Position numbers and translations under genes: made by a program. This document shows positions 55,699 to 64,000 of a stretch of 64,000 nt of DNA, piece after piece; the first letter of the stretch is position 1, and the number at the start of each line of letters is the position of its first letter. Source of the DNA: an uncultured Tessaracoccus sp. (lineage in GTDB: Bacteria > Actinomycetota > Actinomycetes > Propionibacteriales > Propionibacteriaceae). The notes below the pieces were generated by a model, which had not been told where the DNA came from, did no database searches, and saw nothing but the letters and a program-made list of their open reading frames with translations. The stretch covers positions 124,001-188,000 of the forward strand of contig NZ_CALUCN010000001.1 of assembly GCF_943914565.1 (NCBI RefSeq), in the 5' to 3' direction.

Positions 55699-56458
55699 AC
55701 CGGCCCTGCACGTCGCCGGCCTCGGCGTGGCGCTGGGCGGCCGCGAGGTGCTGCGCGACGTCTCCCTGACGCTCGCCGCGGGGCGGGTGCACGGGCTGCT
55801 CGGACCCAACGGCGCCGGCAAGACGACGCTGTTCCGGGCCGTGATGGGCCTCGTGCGCACCAGCGCGGGCGAGATCCGCACCCCGGGCGGCGTGGGCTAC
55901 GTGCCCCAGCGCCACGACGTGGTCTGGGACTTCCCCGTGACCGCGCAGGAGGTGGTGATGACCGGCCTCACCCGCGACGTGGGCTTCCTCCGGCTGCCCG
56001 GACGCCGACACGTGCAGGCGGTGGCCGACGCGCTCGACCGGGTGCGGATGCGCGACCTGCGCACCCGCCCGATCGCCGAGATGTCCGGCGGGCAGCGGCA
56101 GCGCGTCATGATCGCCCGGGCGCTGGCCCGCAGGCCCCGGTTGCTGCTGCTCGACGAACCGTTCACCGGCCTCGACATGCCCACGCAGGAGCTGCTCACG
56201 GGCCTGTTCGAGGAACTCGCGGACGAAGGGGCCACGCTGCTCATGTCCACCCACGACCTGACCCATGCGCTCGTCGCGTGTGACGAGCTCACGCTGCTGA
56301 ACCGGACGGTCATCGCGAGCGGGACCCCGTCGGGGCTCGACGACCCCGAGGCCTGGATGCGTACGTTCGAGGTCTCCGCCGGGTCGCCGCTGCTCAAGCA
56401 GGTCGGCCTCGCCCAGCCGCGTGTGCGGCTCGTCGGGACGGGGGCCGAGGCGTGCTGA
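55685..56458 (+). CDS. Anchored-repeat ABC transporter ATP-binding protein
   Basis: 257 residues. Walker A GPNGAGKTT, Q-loop VPQRHDV, signature MSGGQRQRVMIARAL, Walker B LLLLDEPFTGLD, H-loop STHDL. It resembles ZnuC/MntB ATPases of metal uptake. The GTG start lies inside the previous gene (14-base overlap) and its end overlaps the permease by 7 bases, so the five genes are a tightly coupled operon. Confidence 0.9.
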   Translation: MTTSEPALHVAGLGVALGGREVLRDVSLTLAAGRVHGLLGPNGAGKTTLFRAVMGLVRTSAGEIRTPGGVGYVPQRHDVVWDFPVTAQEVVMTGLTRDVGFLRLPGRRHVQAVADALDRVRMRDLRTRPIAEMSGGQRQRVMIARALARRPRLLLLDEPFTGLDMPTQELLTGLFEELADEGATLLMSTHDLTHALVACDELTLLNRTVIASGTPSGLDDPEAWMRTFEVSAGSPLLKQVGLAQPRVRLVGTGAEAC

Positions 56459-57315
56459 CCCCGCTCGACTTCCTCTCGGACCTCACGAACCCGATGCTCA
56501 CGTTCCTGCCCAAGGCGCTCACCGTCTCGGTGCTCGCCGCAGTGGTGTGCGGCGTCGTCGGCTCGCACGTCGTGCTGCGCGGCATGACCTTCATCGGCGA
56601 CGCGGTCGCGCACTCGGTGTTCCCCGGCATCGCGGTGGCGTTCGTGCTGCAGGGCTCGCTCGTCGTCGGCGGCATCGTCGCGGGCGTCGTCACGGCCGTG
56701 CTCATCGCGGTGTTCTCCCAGACGCGCAGGCTCCGGGAGGACTCGGTGATCGGCGTGTGGTTCGTCGCCGCGTTCGCGCTGGGCATCGTGGTGCTCTCGT
56801 TCTCGCCGGGCTACTCGGGCTCGCTGTCGTCGTTCCTGTTCGGCTCGATCACCGGCATCCCCGACGAGGCGGTGACCTTCTCGGTCCTCATGGCGCTGGG
56901 CGTCCTCGGGGTCGCCCTGGCGCTGCACAAGGAGCTCGTCGCGGTGAGCCTGGACCGCGAGTACGCGCGGTCGATGGGCATGCCCGTGCTGCTGCTCGAC
57001 GTCGCGCTCTACGTGCTCGTCACGCTCGCGGTGGTGATGAGCATCCAGACGATCGGCAACGTGCTCGTGCTCGCGCTGCTCGTGACCCCTGCCGCGGCCG
57101 CGCGCATGCTCACCGACCGGCTGCGGCCCATGATGGTGGTGGCGGCGACGATCGGTGCCGTGAGCGCGTTCGTCGGGCTCTACCTGTCCTGGGCGCTCGA
57201 CGTGCCGACGGGTGGCACGATCGTGCTCGTGTGCACGGTGGTGTTCCTCCTGGCCTGGCTGTTCGGACCCCGGCACGGGCTCGTCGCCGGGCTGCGACGG
57301 GTGCCCGTGGGCTGA
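56452..57315 (+). CDS. Anchored-repeat ABC transporter permease (ZnuB type)
   Basis: 287 residues with about eight membrane helices and the ABC-3 permease motif GSHVVLRGMTFIGDAVAHSVFPGIA. It forms the metal channel for the ZnuC-like ATPase. GTG start. Last gene of the Zur/Fur-box operon; the LacI gene converges on it with only 3 bases between stops. Confidence 0.9.
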   Translation: MLTPLDFLSDLTNPMLTFLPKALTVSVLAAVVCGVVGSHVVLRGMTFIGDAVAHSVFPGIAVAFVLQGSLVVGGIVAGVVTAVLIAVFSQTRRLREDSVIGVWFVAAFALGIVVLSFSPGYSGSLSSFLFGSITGIPDEAVTFSVLMALGVLGVALALHKELVAVSLDREYARSMGMPVLLLDVALYVLVTLAVVMSIQTIGNVLVLALLVTPAAAARMLTDRLRPMMVVAATIGAVSAFVGLYLSWALDVPTGGTIVLVCTVVFLLAWLFGPRHGLVAGLRRVPVG

Positions 57316-57318
57316 GCC

Positions 57319-58323
57319 TCAGGACCGCGTGGAGCCTCGCACCACGAGCTCGGTCGAGAACACGCGGTGGCCCGGGTCCTCGCCCTCGATGAGCTCGCGC
57401 AACATCGTGATCGCAGCCTGCCCCAGCCGCTGGATCGGCTGCCGGACCGTCGTGAGGGTGGGCCGGAGCTCGAGCCCCAGGGGGTGCCCGTCGAAGCCGA
57501 CCACCTGGAGGTCCTCCGGGATCCGCAGCCCGCGGTCGTGGGCCGCCCAGTAGGCGCCGGCGGCCATCCGGTCCGACGCGCAGAAGAGCGCGTCGACGTC
57601 CGTGTGGGCGTCGAGCAGCTCACCGGCTGCCGCGAGGCCAGATGCGGTGCCGTAGTCGCCGTGGCGCACGAGCTCCGGGTCGAACCGGTCGCCGAGCGCC
57701 GAGCGGAAGCCCTCGAGTCGTTCGATGCTGCCGGCGGCGTCGACGGGGCCGGCGACCATGCCGATCCTCGTCGCGCCGCACGCGACGAGGTGCTCGGCCG
57801 CCGCGCGTCCGCCGGCGCCGTCCTCGACGGTGACGGTGCGCAGCAGTGGGCTCGTCGTGGGTTGCAGGAGCCGGCCGCAGACCGTTGCGGGCAGGCCCGC
57901 GTCGACGATCCGGTCGAGCAGCGGGTCGGTGGTGTGCGGCGTGAGGTGCACCACGCCGTCGATGCGCTGCCGGCTGAGGAAGCGTTCGGTGCGACGGCGC
58001 TCGACCTCGCTGCCCGCCAGCAGGAGCAGCAGCGCGTCGGAGGAGTCGCCGAAACCCTCGGAGACACCGCGGACGAGCTCGCGGAACGTGGGATCGTCGA
58101 AGAGCTCGTCGCTCGGTTGGGTGAGCAGCATCGCGACGGCGTGGTTGCGCCCGGAGGCCAACGAACGCGCGTGCGCGTTGAGCTGGTAGCCGGACTCGCG
58201 CACGGCCCGCAGCACGGCGTCGCGCGTGGCGGGGGAGACTCGCGGCGAGCCGTTGAGGACGCGGCTCACCGTGCTGCGGGAGACCCCCGCGAGGCGAGCC
58301 ACGTCCTCGATGGTCTGGTTCAA
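57319..58323 (-). CDS. LacI-family transcriptional regulator
   Basis: 334 residues. N-terminal HTH (TIEDVARLAGVSRSTVSRVLNG) with hinge-like LNAHARSLASGR, then a periplasmic-binding-type effector domain. The start is TTG (58321-58323) and overlaps the lacZ stop by TTGA, an unusual start that suggests low, coupled translation. It likely represses the beta-galactosidase/sugar transporter operon; the operator would be upstream of the binding-protein gene, outside the window. Confidence 0.9.
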   Translation of the reverse strand: MNQTIEDVARLAGVSRSTVSRVLNGSPRVSPATRDAVLRAVRESGYQLNAHARSLASGRNHAVAMLLTQPSDELFDDPTFRELVRGVSEGFGDSSDALLLLLAGSEVERRRTERFLSRQRIDGVVHLTPHTTDPLLDRIVDAGLPATVCGRLLQPTTSPLLRTVTVEDGAGGRAAAEHLVACGATRIGMVAGPVDAAGSIERLEGFRSALGDRFDPELVRHGDYGTASGLAAAGELLDAHTDVDALFCASDRMAAGAYWAAHDRGLRIPEDLQVVGFDGHPLGLELRPTLTTVRQPIQRLGQAAITMLRELIEGEDPGHRVFSTELVVRGSTRS

Positions 58324-61316
58324 CGCCCGACCTCGAGCGAGAACCCGAACTCCGCCGTCCGCGGCCACAACTGGTACCACGGCAGCACGTCGGGGCCGCA
58401 CGAGCGGGTGCCGAGGCCGTGCTGGAACGCGTCCAGGTGCAGGTGCAGACCGCGGCTCGGCGGCAGCTCGTGCTGGTGCCTCGCGCTGGCGAGCTCCTGC
58501 GGGCTGTGCCGCAGCACCGCGAACCCCGGGCGGTGGGGGCCGTGGGCCGTGACGACGAGCCGGCCGGCCGCGCCGGTGAGCGTGAGGCGACGCAACGCCT
58601 CGCGGTGGCCGGTCTCCTGCGGTACCGCGTAGGGGAACGCGAGCGCGTCGACGCCCGACTCGTGCGCGGCGACGACCGAGGCCGCCCGCGAGTCCGGGTA
58701 GGCCTCGCCGGGACCGCCGCCGAACCACGCCGCGTGCTCGAAGCCGCCGGGCAGCAGCAGGTGGAACCCGATCCTCGGCCAGGTGACGTCGGTGCGCGGG
58801 CGGATCGGGGTGACGAGGACCGCACAGGCGAGCGCGTCGTCGACGGCGCGCCAACGATGGGTCACCTCGGCGCCGTGGCGCGACTGGGCGCCGAGCAGGC
58901 GCTCCACGACGACGAACTCGTCGCCCCGGACCTCCGCCGAGAGCGTGCGGCGCAGCAGCCGGTGCAGGCCGTGCGCGCGCCACCGGGCCTCCGACGACGG
59001 GCCGGGCGTGCCCTCGCCCTCGGTGGCGTGGTAGTCGCCCACCTCGTAGGAGCCGAACGCGTCCAAGGAATCGTTGTCCGTCGGCGCCCGCCACAGCTCG
59101 ACGCCGGCCTCCGCCACCGGGAGGTCCCCGACGGCGAGGAGCCGGCCGGTGCGACGGTCGAGCACGCCGGGGCCGACGTGCACCTCCGCGCCCGATGCCG
59201 CCACCGTCGGCGCCGCCGTCGCCCGAGGCGTGCGCGGCACCGCGTGCGCGTCGAGGCGCCGCTGCGCGACGTACAGGACGTGTCCGGCGGGCGCCCACGG
59301 CCGGTCCTCGCGCTCCTCGACCCGGACGGTCAGGTACGAGTCGACGAGGTGCCTGGCCTCGTCGGGAAGCTCCGGCATCGGCACCCGGGTGCTGGCGTTC
59401 GCGGGCACCGGGGTCACGTCGAGCTCGCCCTCGGCGCGCCGCGCACCTGCGACCTCCCAGCTCCACCGGAACGCGAGGTGTGCGGTGTCGACGGCGTGGT
59501 GGCGGTTCTCGACCTCGACCTCCTGCTCGCCGATGCGCACGACGACCGGGGAGAACTGTTGCTTGACCTCGGCCATCGCAGGCGAGGGGCGCCCGTCGGA
59601 GTGCACGAGACCGTCCATCACGAAGTTCCCGTCGTGCGGGTCCTCGCCGAAGTCGCCGCCGTAGGCGAACATCTCGCTGCCGTCGGGGGCCGTCGTGCGG
59701 ATCCCGTGGTCGCGCCACTCCCACAGGAACCCGCCGACCCAGTCGGGGAGCTCCTCGAACAGCGCCACGTACTCGCCGATCGCGCCCGGTCCGTTGCCCA
59801 TCGCATGGGCGAACTCGCACAGGATCTTCGGCTTGTCCACGAACCGGGCCGACTGCACCGGGCGGGGGCTGTACCCCGACGACGTGCCGGCGCTCAGCGT
59901 GCGCAGCTGCGGCAGCGGCAGGTACATGCGCGAGACCATGTCGGTGTGGCCCGCTTCGTAGTCGGACTCGTAGTGCACCGGTCGGCTCGGGTCGAGTTGG
60001 TGCGCGAGCCCCACCATCGCGGCGGTGTTCGCTCCGGTGCCCGACTCGTTGCCGACGCTCCAGGCGATGACCGACGGGTGGTTGCGGTCGCGCAGCACCA
60101 TGCGGTGCATGCGGTCCAGCAGGTTGTCGCGCCACCGGGGATCGTCGCAGGGGTTGCCCTCCCAGTCCACGAACGTGAAGCCGTGGGTCTCCAGGTCGCA
60201 CTCGTCCATCACCCAGAAGCCGAGCTCGTCGCACAGGTCCAGCAGGCGCGGGTGCGGCGGGTAGTGGCTCATGCGGATGGCGTTGATGTTGTGCCGCTTC
60301 ATGAGCAGGAGTCCCTCGCGGGCCGCGTCCTCGTCGAACACGCGGCCCTGGTCGGGGTGGTACTCGTGCCGGTTCACGCCGCGGATGCGCAGGCGCTGGC
60401 CGTTCACGCGCCACTGGTTGCCGTCGATCGTGATCGTGCGGAACCCGACGCGGTCGTGCACTTCCTCGGCGGCGTTGTGGAGGGTGACCGCGTAGAGGCG
60501 CGGCCGGTCGGGGCTCCACGGCTCGACGACGTCGATCGCGACGGGCCGCACATCGTCGGGGGCGTCCCACGTCACCTCGACGTCCAGCTCCGGGACCGCG
60601 ACCGTGACGGGAAACGTGGTGTCGACGAGGTCCACCGTGAGCGTGCCGCCGCCGGTCTCGTGGTCGAAGTCCGCGCGCAGTCCGTGGTCGCCGATGCCGC
60701 CCGCGGGGCGCCCGATCAGCGCGACGTCGCGGAAGATGCCCGGCAGCCACCACTGGTCCTGGTCCTCGACGTAGGTCTGCGCGGACCACTGCGCCACGCG
60801 CACGTGCATGACGTTGGTGCCGGGCTGCACCACGTCGGTGACGTCGAGCTCGGTGGGCAGCCGCGAGCCGCGCACGACGCCGACGTGCTGGCCGTTCACG
60901 GCGACGATCCCGATGGACTCGATGCCGTCGAACCGCAGGCGGACCTGCTCGAGCGCCGTCCACGCCTCGGGCAGCTCGAACGTCCGCCGGTGGTCCCCGA
61001 CGGGGTTCGCGTCGGGCACGAACGGCGGATCGAGCGGGATGGGGAACTGGATGTTCGTGTAGATCGGTCGTCCGTAGCGGCCGTCGCCCTCGAGCACCCA
61101 GTGGCTGGGCACGGGGAGCGTGTCCCACGCCGACGTGTCGTGGTCGACGGTGTCGCAGTCGAGGGGGGCCTCGGCCGGGCCCGCGCTGAGCCGGAACGCC
61201 CAGTCGCCGGCGAGATCGATCCGGTGGGCCTCCTCGCGGCGCCACGCCCGGGGCGGCAGCCCGTCGCCGGGGCCCGTGGACTCGAGTGCGGACAGGGTGC
61301 GTGTGAGCAGCGACAT
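58320..61316 (-). CDS. lacZ: Beta-galactosidase, GH2 (LacZ type)
   Basis: 998 residues. Jelly-roll sugar-binding domain (about 25-205), Ig-like domains, TIM barrel (about 300-600) with acid/base Glu424 (WSVGNESG) and nucleophile Glu501 (ILCEFAHAMGNG), and the C-terminal Bgal_small_N domain (about 720-990). Size and motifs match long LacZ. It hydrolyses beta-galactosides in the cytoplasm after import by the neighbouring ABC transporter. No signal peptide. Fourth gene of the operon, 10 bases after the permease. Confidence 0.94.
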   Translation of the reverse strand: MSLLTRTLSALESTGPGDGLPPRAWRREEAHRIDLAGDWAFRLSAGPAEAPLDCDTVDHDTSAWDTLPVPSHWVLEGDGRYGRPIYTNIQFPIPLDPPFVPDANPVGDHRRTFELPEAWTALEQVRLRFDGIESIGIVAVNGQHVGVVRGSRLPTELDVTDVVQPGTNVMHVRVAQWSAQTYVEDQDQWWLPGIFRDVALIGRPAGGIGDHGLRADFDHETGGGTLTVDLVDTTFPVTVAVPELDVEVTWDAPDDVRPVAIDVVEPWSPDRPRLYAVTLHNAAEEVHDRVGFRTITIDGNQWRVNGQRLRIRGVNRHEYHPDQGRVFDEDAAREGLLLMKRHNINAIRMSHYPPHPRLLDLCDELGFWVMDECDLETHGFTFVDWEGNPCDDPRWRDNLLDRMHRMVLRDRNHPSVIAWSVGNESGTGANTAAMVGLAHQLDPSRPVHYESDYEAGHTDMVSRMYLPLPQLRTLSAGTSSGYSPRPVQSARFVDKPKILCEFAHAMGNGPGAIGEYVALFEELPDWVGGFLWEWRDHGIRTTAPDGSEMFAYGGDFGEDPHDGNFVMDGLVHSDGRPSPAMAEVKQQFSPVVVRIGEQEVEVENRHHAVDTAHLAFRWSWEVAGARRAEGELDVTPVPANASTRVPMPELPDEARHLVDSYLTVRVEEREDRPWAPAGHVLYVAQRRLDAHAVPRTPRATAAPTVAASGAEVHVGPGVLDRRTGRLLAVGDLPVAEAGVELWRAPTDNDSLDAFGSYEVGDYHATEGEGTPGPSSEARWRAHGLHRLLRRTLSAEVRGDEFVVVERLLGAQSRHGAEVTHRWRAVDDALACAVLVTPIRPRTDVTWPRIGFHLLLPGGFEHAAWFGGGPGEAYPDSRAASVVAAHESGVDALAFPYAVPQETGHREALRRLTLTGAAGRLVVTAHGPHRPGFAVLRHSPQELASARHQHELPPSRGLHLHLDAFQHGLGTRSCGPDVLPWYQLWPRTAEFGFSLEVGR

Positions 61317-61326
61317 GGGTGCCTTT

Positions 61327-62208
61327 CTATCCCTTGGTGGAACCGAGCGTGAGGCCTGCGACGAACTGCTTCTGCAGGACGAAGAACACGAGCAGGACGG
61401 GGAGTGCCGCGAGGATCGAGCCGGCGGACAACAGATTGTAGTCCGTGAAGAACGAGCCCTTGAGGTTGTTGAGCGAGCTCGTCACGGGGAACTTGTCGCC
61501 CGACTGCATGAGCACCGTCGCCCAGAAGAACTCGTTGTAGATCCACGCCACCTGCAACGTCCCGAGGGCCGCCAGCGGCGGGCGCAGCAGCGGGATCGTG
61601 AGGCCCACGAATTGCCGCCAGACCGAGGCGCCGTCGAGCGCGGCGGACTCGTAGATCTCCTTCGGGAAGGTCTTCATGTAGTTCGACAGCACGAACGTGC
61701 AGAAGCCCGTCTGGAAGGCGACGTTGATGACGATGACGCCCAGGTGGGAGTCGAGGAGGCTGCCCGACTCGGAGAGCCACTCGGGCAGCTCGACCGCGCG
61801 GAACATGCGGTAGATCGGCACGAGCAGCGACTGCGGGGGCAGGAGGTTCGCCGCGACGAACACCGCGAGCATCGTGAGGTTGAACCGGAAGCTGTAGCGG
61901 GCGAGCACGAACGCCGCGCACGAGGACAGCACCAGGGTCAGCACGACGGCGGAGACGGTGATGACGAGCGAGTTGAGGAAGCTCTGCGTGAAACCGCCGC
62001 GCTCCCAGGCCTGCACGTAGTTGTCGAGCGTGAAGCCTCCGAACGAGAGGTAGCCGTGCTGGAGGGTGTAGCCGTAGTCGCGGAACGAGTTGAACAGCGC
62101 CCACAGCAGCGGGAAGAGCCACACCAGTGACAGCAGGAACAGCGCGACGGTGAGCACGACCCGCACGGTGGAATGGGACCGCGTGCGGCCGACGGGGGTG
62201 GTGGTCAT
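61327..62208 (-). CDS. Carbohydrate ABC transporter permease (MalG type)
   Basis: 293 residues, six membrane helices, EAA loop IYESAALDGASVWRQFVGLTIPLLRP. The MalG-like partner of the next permease, overlapping it by 4 bases. It ends with LTLGSTKG, a common end of sugar permeases. Import of lactose or another beta-galactoside is inferred from the lacZ neighbour. Confidence 0.9.
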   Translation of the reverse strand: MTTTPVGRTRSHSTVRVVLTVALFLLSLVWLFPLLWALFNSFRDYGYTLQHGYLSFGGFTLDNYVQAWERGGFTQSFLNSLVITVSAVVLTLVLSSCAAFVLARYSFRFNLTMLAVFVAANLLPPQSLLVPIYRMFRAVELPEWLSESGSLLDSHLGVIVINVAFQTGFCTFVLSNYMKTFPKEIYESAALDGASVWRQFVGLTIPLLRPPLAALGTLQVAWIYNEFFWATVLMQSGDKFPVTSSLNNLKGSFFTDYNLLSAGSILAALPVLLVFFVLQKQFVAGLTLGSTKG

Positions 62209-63110
62209 GCCTGGTCTCCCTTCATGACGACACGCAGCTGCAGCACGATGAACACGGAGCTGATGAGCAGCATGATCGTCGCGAGCGCCGAGCCGAACCC
62301 GATCCGACTGGCCTCACCGACGACGTTCGCCGTCACCAGCGTCGAGATCAGCTCGAGGCCGTTGCGCCCCCGGTTGATGATCCAGGCGAGGTCGAAGGCG
62401 CGCAGCCCCTCGATGAACGTGATGGTGAACACGATGATGTTGATGGGACGCATCACCGGCAGGATGATCTGCAGGTAGGTCTTGGTCTGGTTCGCGCCGT
62501 CGATCGCGGCCGCCTCTCGCAGGCTCGGGTCGACGCCCTTGAGCCCCGAGAGGTACAGCAGCATGATGTAGCCGGTGTGCCGCCAGCCGTTGGCGACGAT
62601 GGCCGCCCAGAGGTTGATCGAGGAGTCGCCGTACCAGTCGATCGATGTGCCCAGCATGGCGTTGAGCAGGCCTTGGTCCTGGCTGTACATGAGTTGCCAG
62701 ATGAAGCCGACGAGGGCCGCGGACAGCACGACGGGCAGGTAGATCGCGGTCTGGTAGAACCGCGTGCCCCTAAGCTCGCGGTCCAGCAGGATCGCGAGCA
62801 GCATGCCCAGCGGCGTGAAGACGGCGAACAGCGCGAGGAGCCACAGCAGGTTGTGCCACAGCGCCGGCCAGAACGGCGGGTAGATCGTCGCGAGGTCGAC
62901 GTAGTTCTGGGCGCCGACGAACTGGATGGTGGACAGGTCCCCGACGCCGTCCCACGTGGTGAAGGACAGCAGCACCGTCGCGATTGCCGGTCCCCAGATG
63001 AGCCCCACGACCACCAGGAGGGGGACGCCGAGCATCAGGGTCAGGACGACCTTGTCCCCGGTGGAGAGGCTCATGCCGCGGTGAGGTCGTTTCGTGCTCG
63101 GGGAGCGCAT
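62205..63110 (-). CDS. Carbohydrate ABC transporter permease (MalF type)
   Basis: 301 residues, six membrane helices, EAA loop LREAAAIDGANQTKTYLQIILPVMRP. Start uncertain: ATG at 63110 (8 bases after the binding-protein stop) is given; ATG 63074 (MSLSTGDKV) has no ribosome site. No ATPase gene follows in the operon, as is usual for actinobacterial sugar importers that share an MsiK-type ATPase. Confidence 0.9.
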   Translation of the reverse strand: MRSPSTKRPHRGMSLSTGDKVVLTLMLGVPLLVVVGLIWGPAIATVLLSFTTWDGVGDLSTIQFVGAQNYVDLATIYPPFWPALWHNLLWLLALFAVFTPLGMLLAILLDRELRGTRFYQTAIYLPVVLSAALVGFIWQLMYSQDQGLLNAMLGTSIDWYGDSSINLWAAIVANGWRHTGYIMLLYLSGLKGVDPSLREAAAIDGANQTKTYLQIILPVMRPINIIVFTITFIEGLRAFDLAWIINRGRNGLELISTLVTANVVGEASRIGFGSALATIMLLISSVFIVLQLRVVMKGDQA

Positions 63111-63118
63111 CGGAGGCC

Positions 63119-64000
63119 TCACTTGTCCGCGAAGATGGACTGCTTCTGCTGCTCGACACTCTGCAGGATGTCGTCGATGCGGCTGGGGTCCTTCACGAAC
63201 TCCTGCAGCGCCGGGCCGACGACGGTGTTGGCGAAGTCGGGCCGGGTGTCGCGGTCGAGGAACTGCGAGATCGCGTCGGCCTCCTCGATCACCTTCACGG
63301 CCTTCTTCTGCAGCGCGTTGTAGCCGCTCTGGTCCGCCTTGGAGTTCGCCGCGATCACCGACGGGTCCGCCTTCACCGTGACGTTCACGGCCTCCGGCGT
63401 GGCGAGGTAGGCGAGCAACTCCTTCGCGAGCTCCTCGTTCTTCGGTTTCTTCGCCATCATGAATCCGTCGACGGGCGCCTCGACGACCGTGGCGCCGATC
63501 GAGGAGTCGAACTCGGGGAACACGAAGAAGTCGAGATCGTCCCCGATCCCGGCCTCGTTGAACTGCTGCTGCATGAACATGCCCATGACGTAGACGCCGG
63601 CCTTGCCCTGGATGAGCGACTGCGAGGCCTCCTGCCACGTGCGGCCGAGGGCGTTGTCCTGGTGGAACGGCATGAGCTCCGTCCAGGCCTTGAACGTGTT
63701 GCGCACCTGCTCACCGTCCCACGCCTCGTCGCCCGCCATGAGGGAGACGTGGTAGTCGTAGCCGTTCACGCGCAGGTTCACCATGTCGAAGGTGCCCATG
63801 GCCTCCCACCCGTCCTTGTCCGCGAACGCGATCGGGGTGAGCCCGTCGGAGCGCATGCGCTCGCAGAGCGTGAGCCACTCGTCGACGGTGGTGGGCTCCT
63901 CGTACCCGCGCTCCTTGAACACACTCGGCCGGTAGAACACCGCCCACGGGTAGTACGTGCTGGGGACGAAGACCTGCGTGCCGTCGGCGGCGGTGGAGGC
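63119..64000 (-). CDS. Sugar ABC transporter substrate-binding protein (5'-partial)
   Basis: The C-terminal 294 residues of a family-1 extracellular solute-binding protein, open to the right edge. The visible part includes YPWAVFYRPSVFKERGYEEP and a conserved GKAGVYVMGMF segment. The signal peptide and lipobox are outside the window. It captures the sugar, probably a galactoside, for the two permeases downstream. It is probably the first gene of the operon with the regulator's operator upstream of it. Confidence 0.9.
   Translation of the reverse strand, partial: ASTAADGTQVFVPSTYYPWAVFYRPSVFKERGYEEPTTVDEWLTLCERMRSDGLTPIAFADKDGWEAMGTFDMVNLRVNGYDYHVSLMAGDEAWDGEQVRNTFKAWTELMPFHQDNALGRTWQEASQSLIQGKAGVYVMGMFMQQQFNEAGIGDDLDFFVFPEFDSSIGATVVEAPVDGFMMAKKPKNEELAKELLAYLATPEAVNVTVKADPSVIAANSKADQSGYNALQKKAVKVIEEADAISQFLDRDTRPDFANTVVGPALQEFVKDPSRIDDILQSVEQQKQSIFADK

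Noticed and set aside
1..64000. tRNA genes, rRNA genes, prophage or complete insertion sequences.
   Set aside because: No cloverleaf-like or rRNA sequence was seen in the intergenic gaps, and no transposase, integrase or phage structural gene was recognised.

Overview
The window is high-GC DNA with tightly packed, often overlapping genes (ATGA/GTGA junctions) and an actinobacterial gene repertoire: DUF4191 beside lipA/lipB, GlnA1/GlnE/GlnA2, an Fe/Mn superoxide dismutase, RNase P RNA of the A type, a DUF222 HNH gene and 'anchored-repeat' ABC transporter proteins. A succinyl-CoA:acetate-type CoA-transferase and an AcuI-like acrylyl-CoA reductase suggest Propionibacteriales/Propionibacteriaceae, but this is inference and no rRNA is present to confirm it. 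Most first-of-operon genes have a TANNNT -10 box ending only 6-8 nt before the start codon, so leaderless transcription looks very common, and it helped to choose starts.

Layout. 1-2.8 kb: cell-wall amino-sugar recycling operon (GNAT domain, NamZ, MurR-like regulator). 2.9-4.6: two-component pair. 4.6-6.4: GT4 glycosyltransferase and a transglutaminase-like protein. 6.4-9.6: MacB-like ATPase and large FtsX-type permease behind a 13-codon leader ORF. 9.6-13.6: sod, a methyltransferase, truA, trmB, YccF, a small membrane protein and dtd. 13.7-14.9: rplM-rpsI. 14.9-18.0: polymorphic-toxin island (YbaB-like protein, small secretion-type helical protein, WXG/CpnT-like carrier, Endonuclea_NS_2-type nuclease, two tandem immunity paralogues) inserted between rpsI and glmM. 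18.0-23.6: glmM, a zinc-ribbon coiled-coil protein, an RNB ribonuclease and a TrkA/TrkH potassium system. 23.7-24.1: rnpB. 24.1-26.6: two tandem paralogous proline-rich membrane proteins. 26.7-33.6: map, a DUF2510 protein, glnA2, an SCP2-like protein, an unexplained structured intergenic element, and glnE. 33.6-35.5: FMN riboswitch controlling a RibXY-like permease and lipoprotein with no ATPase. 35.5-40.2: membrane protein, acuI-like gene, CoA-transferase, glnA1. 40.3-46: RDD protein, SDR, TetR/ABC-2 exporter operon with an operator inside its first codons, ogt, HNH gene. 46.2-51.2: unknown protein, ABC-F ATPase, DUF4191, lipA, lipB. 51.2-57.3: Zur/Fur-box-controlled anchored-repeat metal uptake operon. 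57.3-64.0: LacI regulator, GH2 beta-galactosidase and sugar ABC transporter, cut by the right edge.

The loci best worth following are the toxin island with its split toxin and paired immunity genes, the surface-anchored metal-relay operon whose binding protein carries an inserted His-motif domain, the ATPase-less FMN-riboswitch transporter, and the structured element upstream of glnE. All domain assignments were made by reading motifs; no database search was run.
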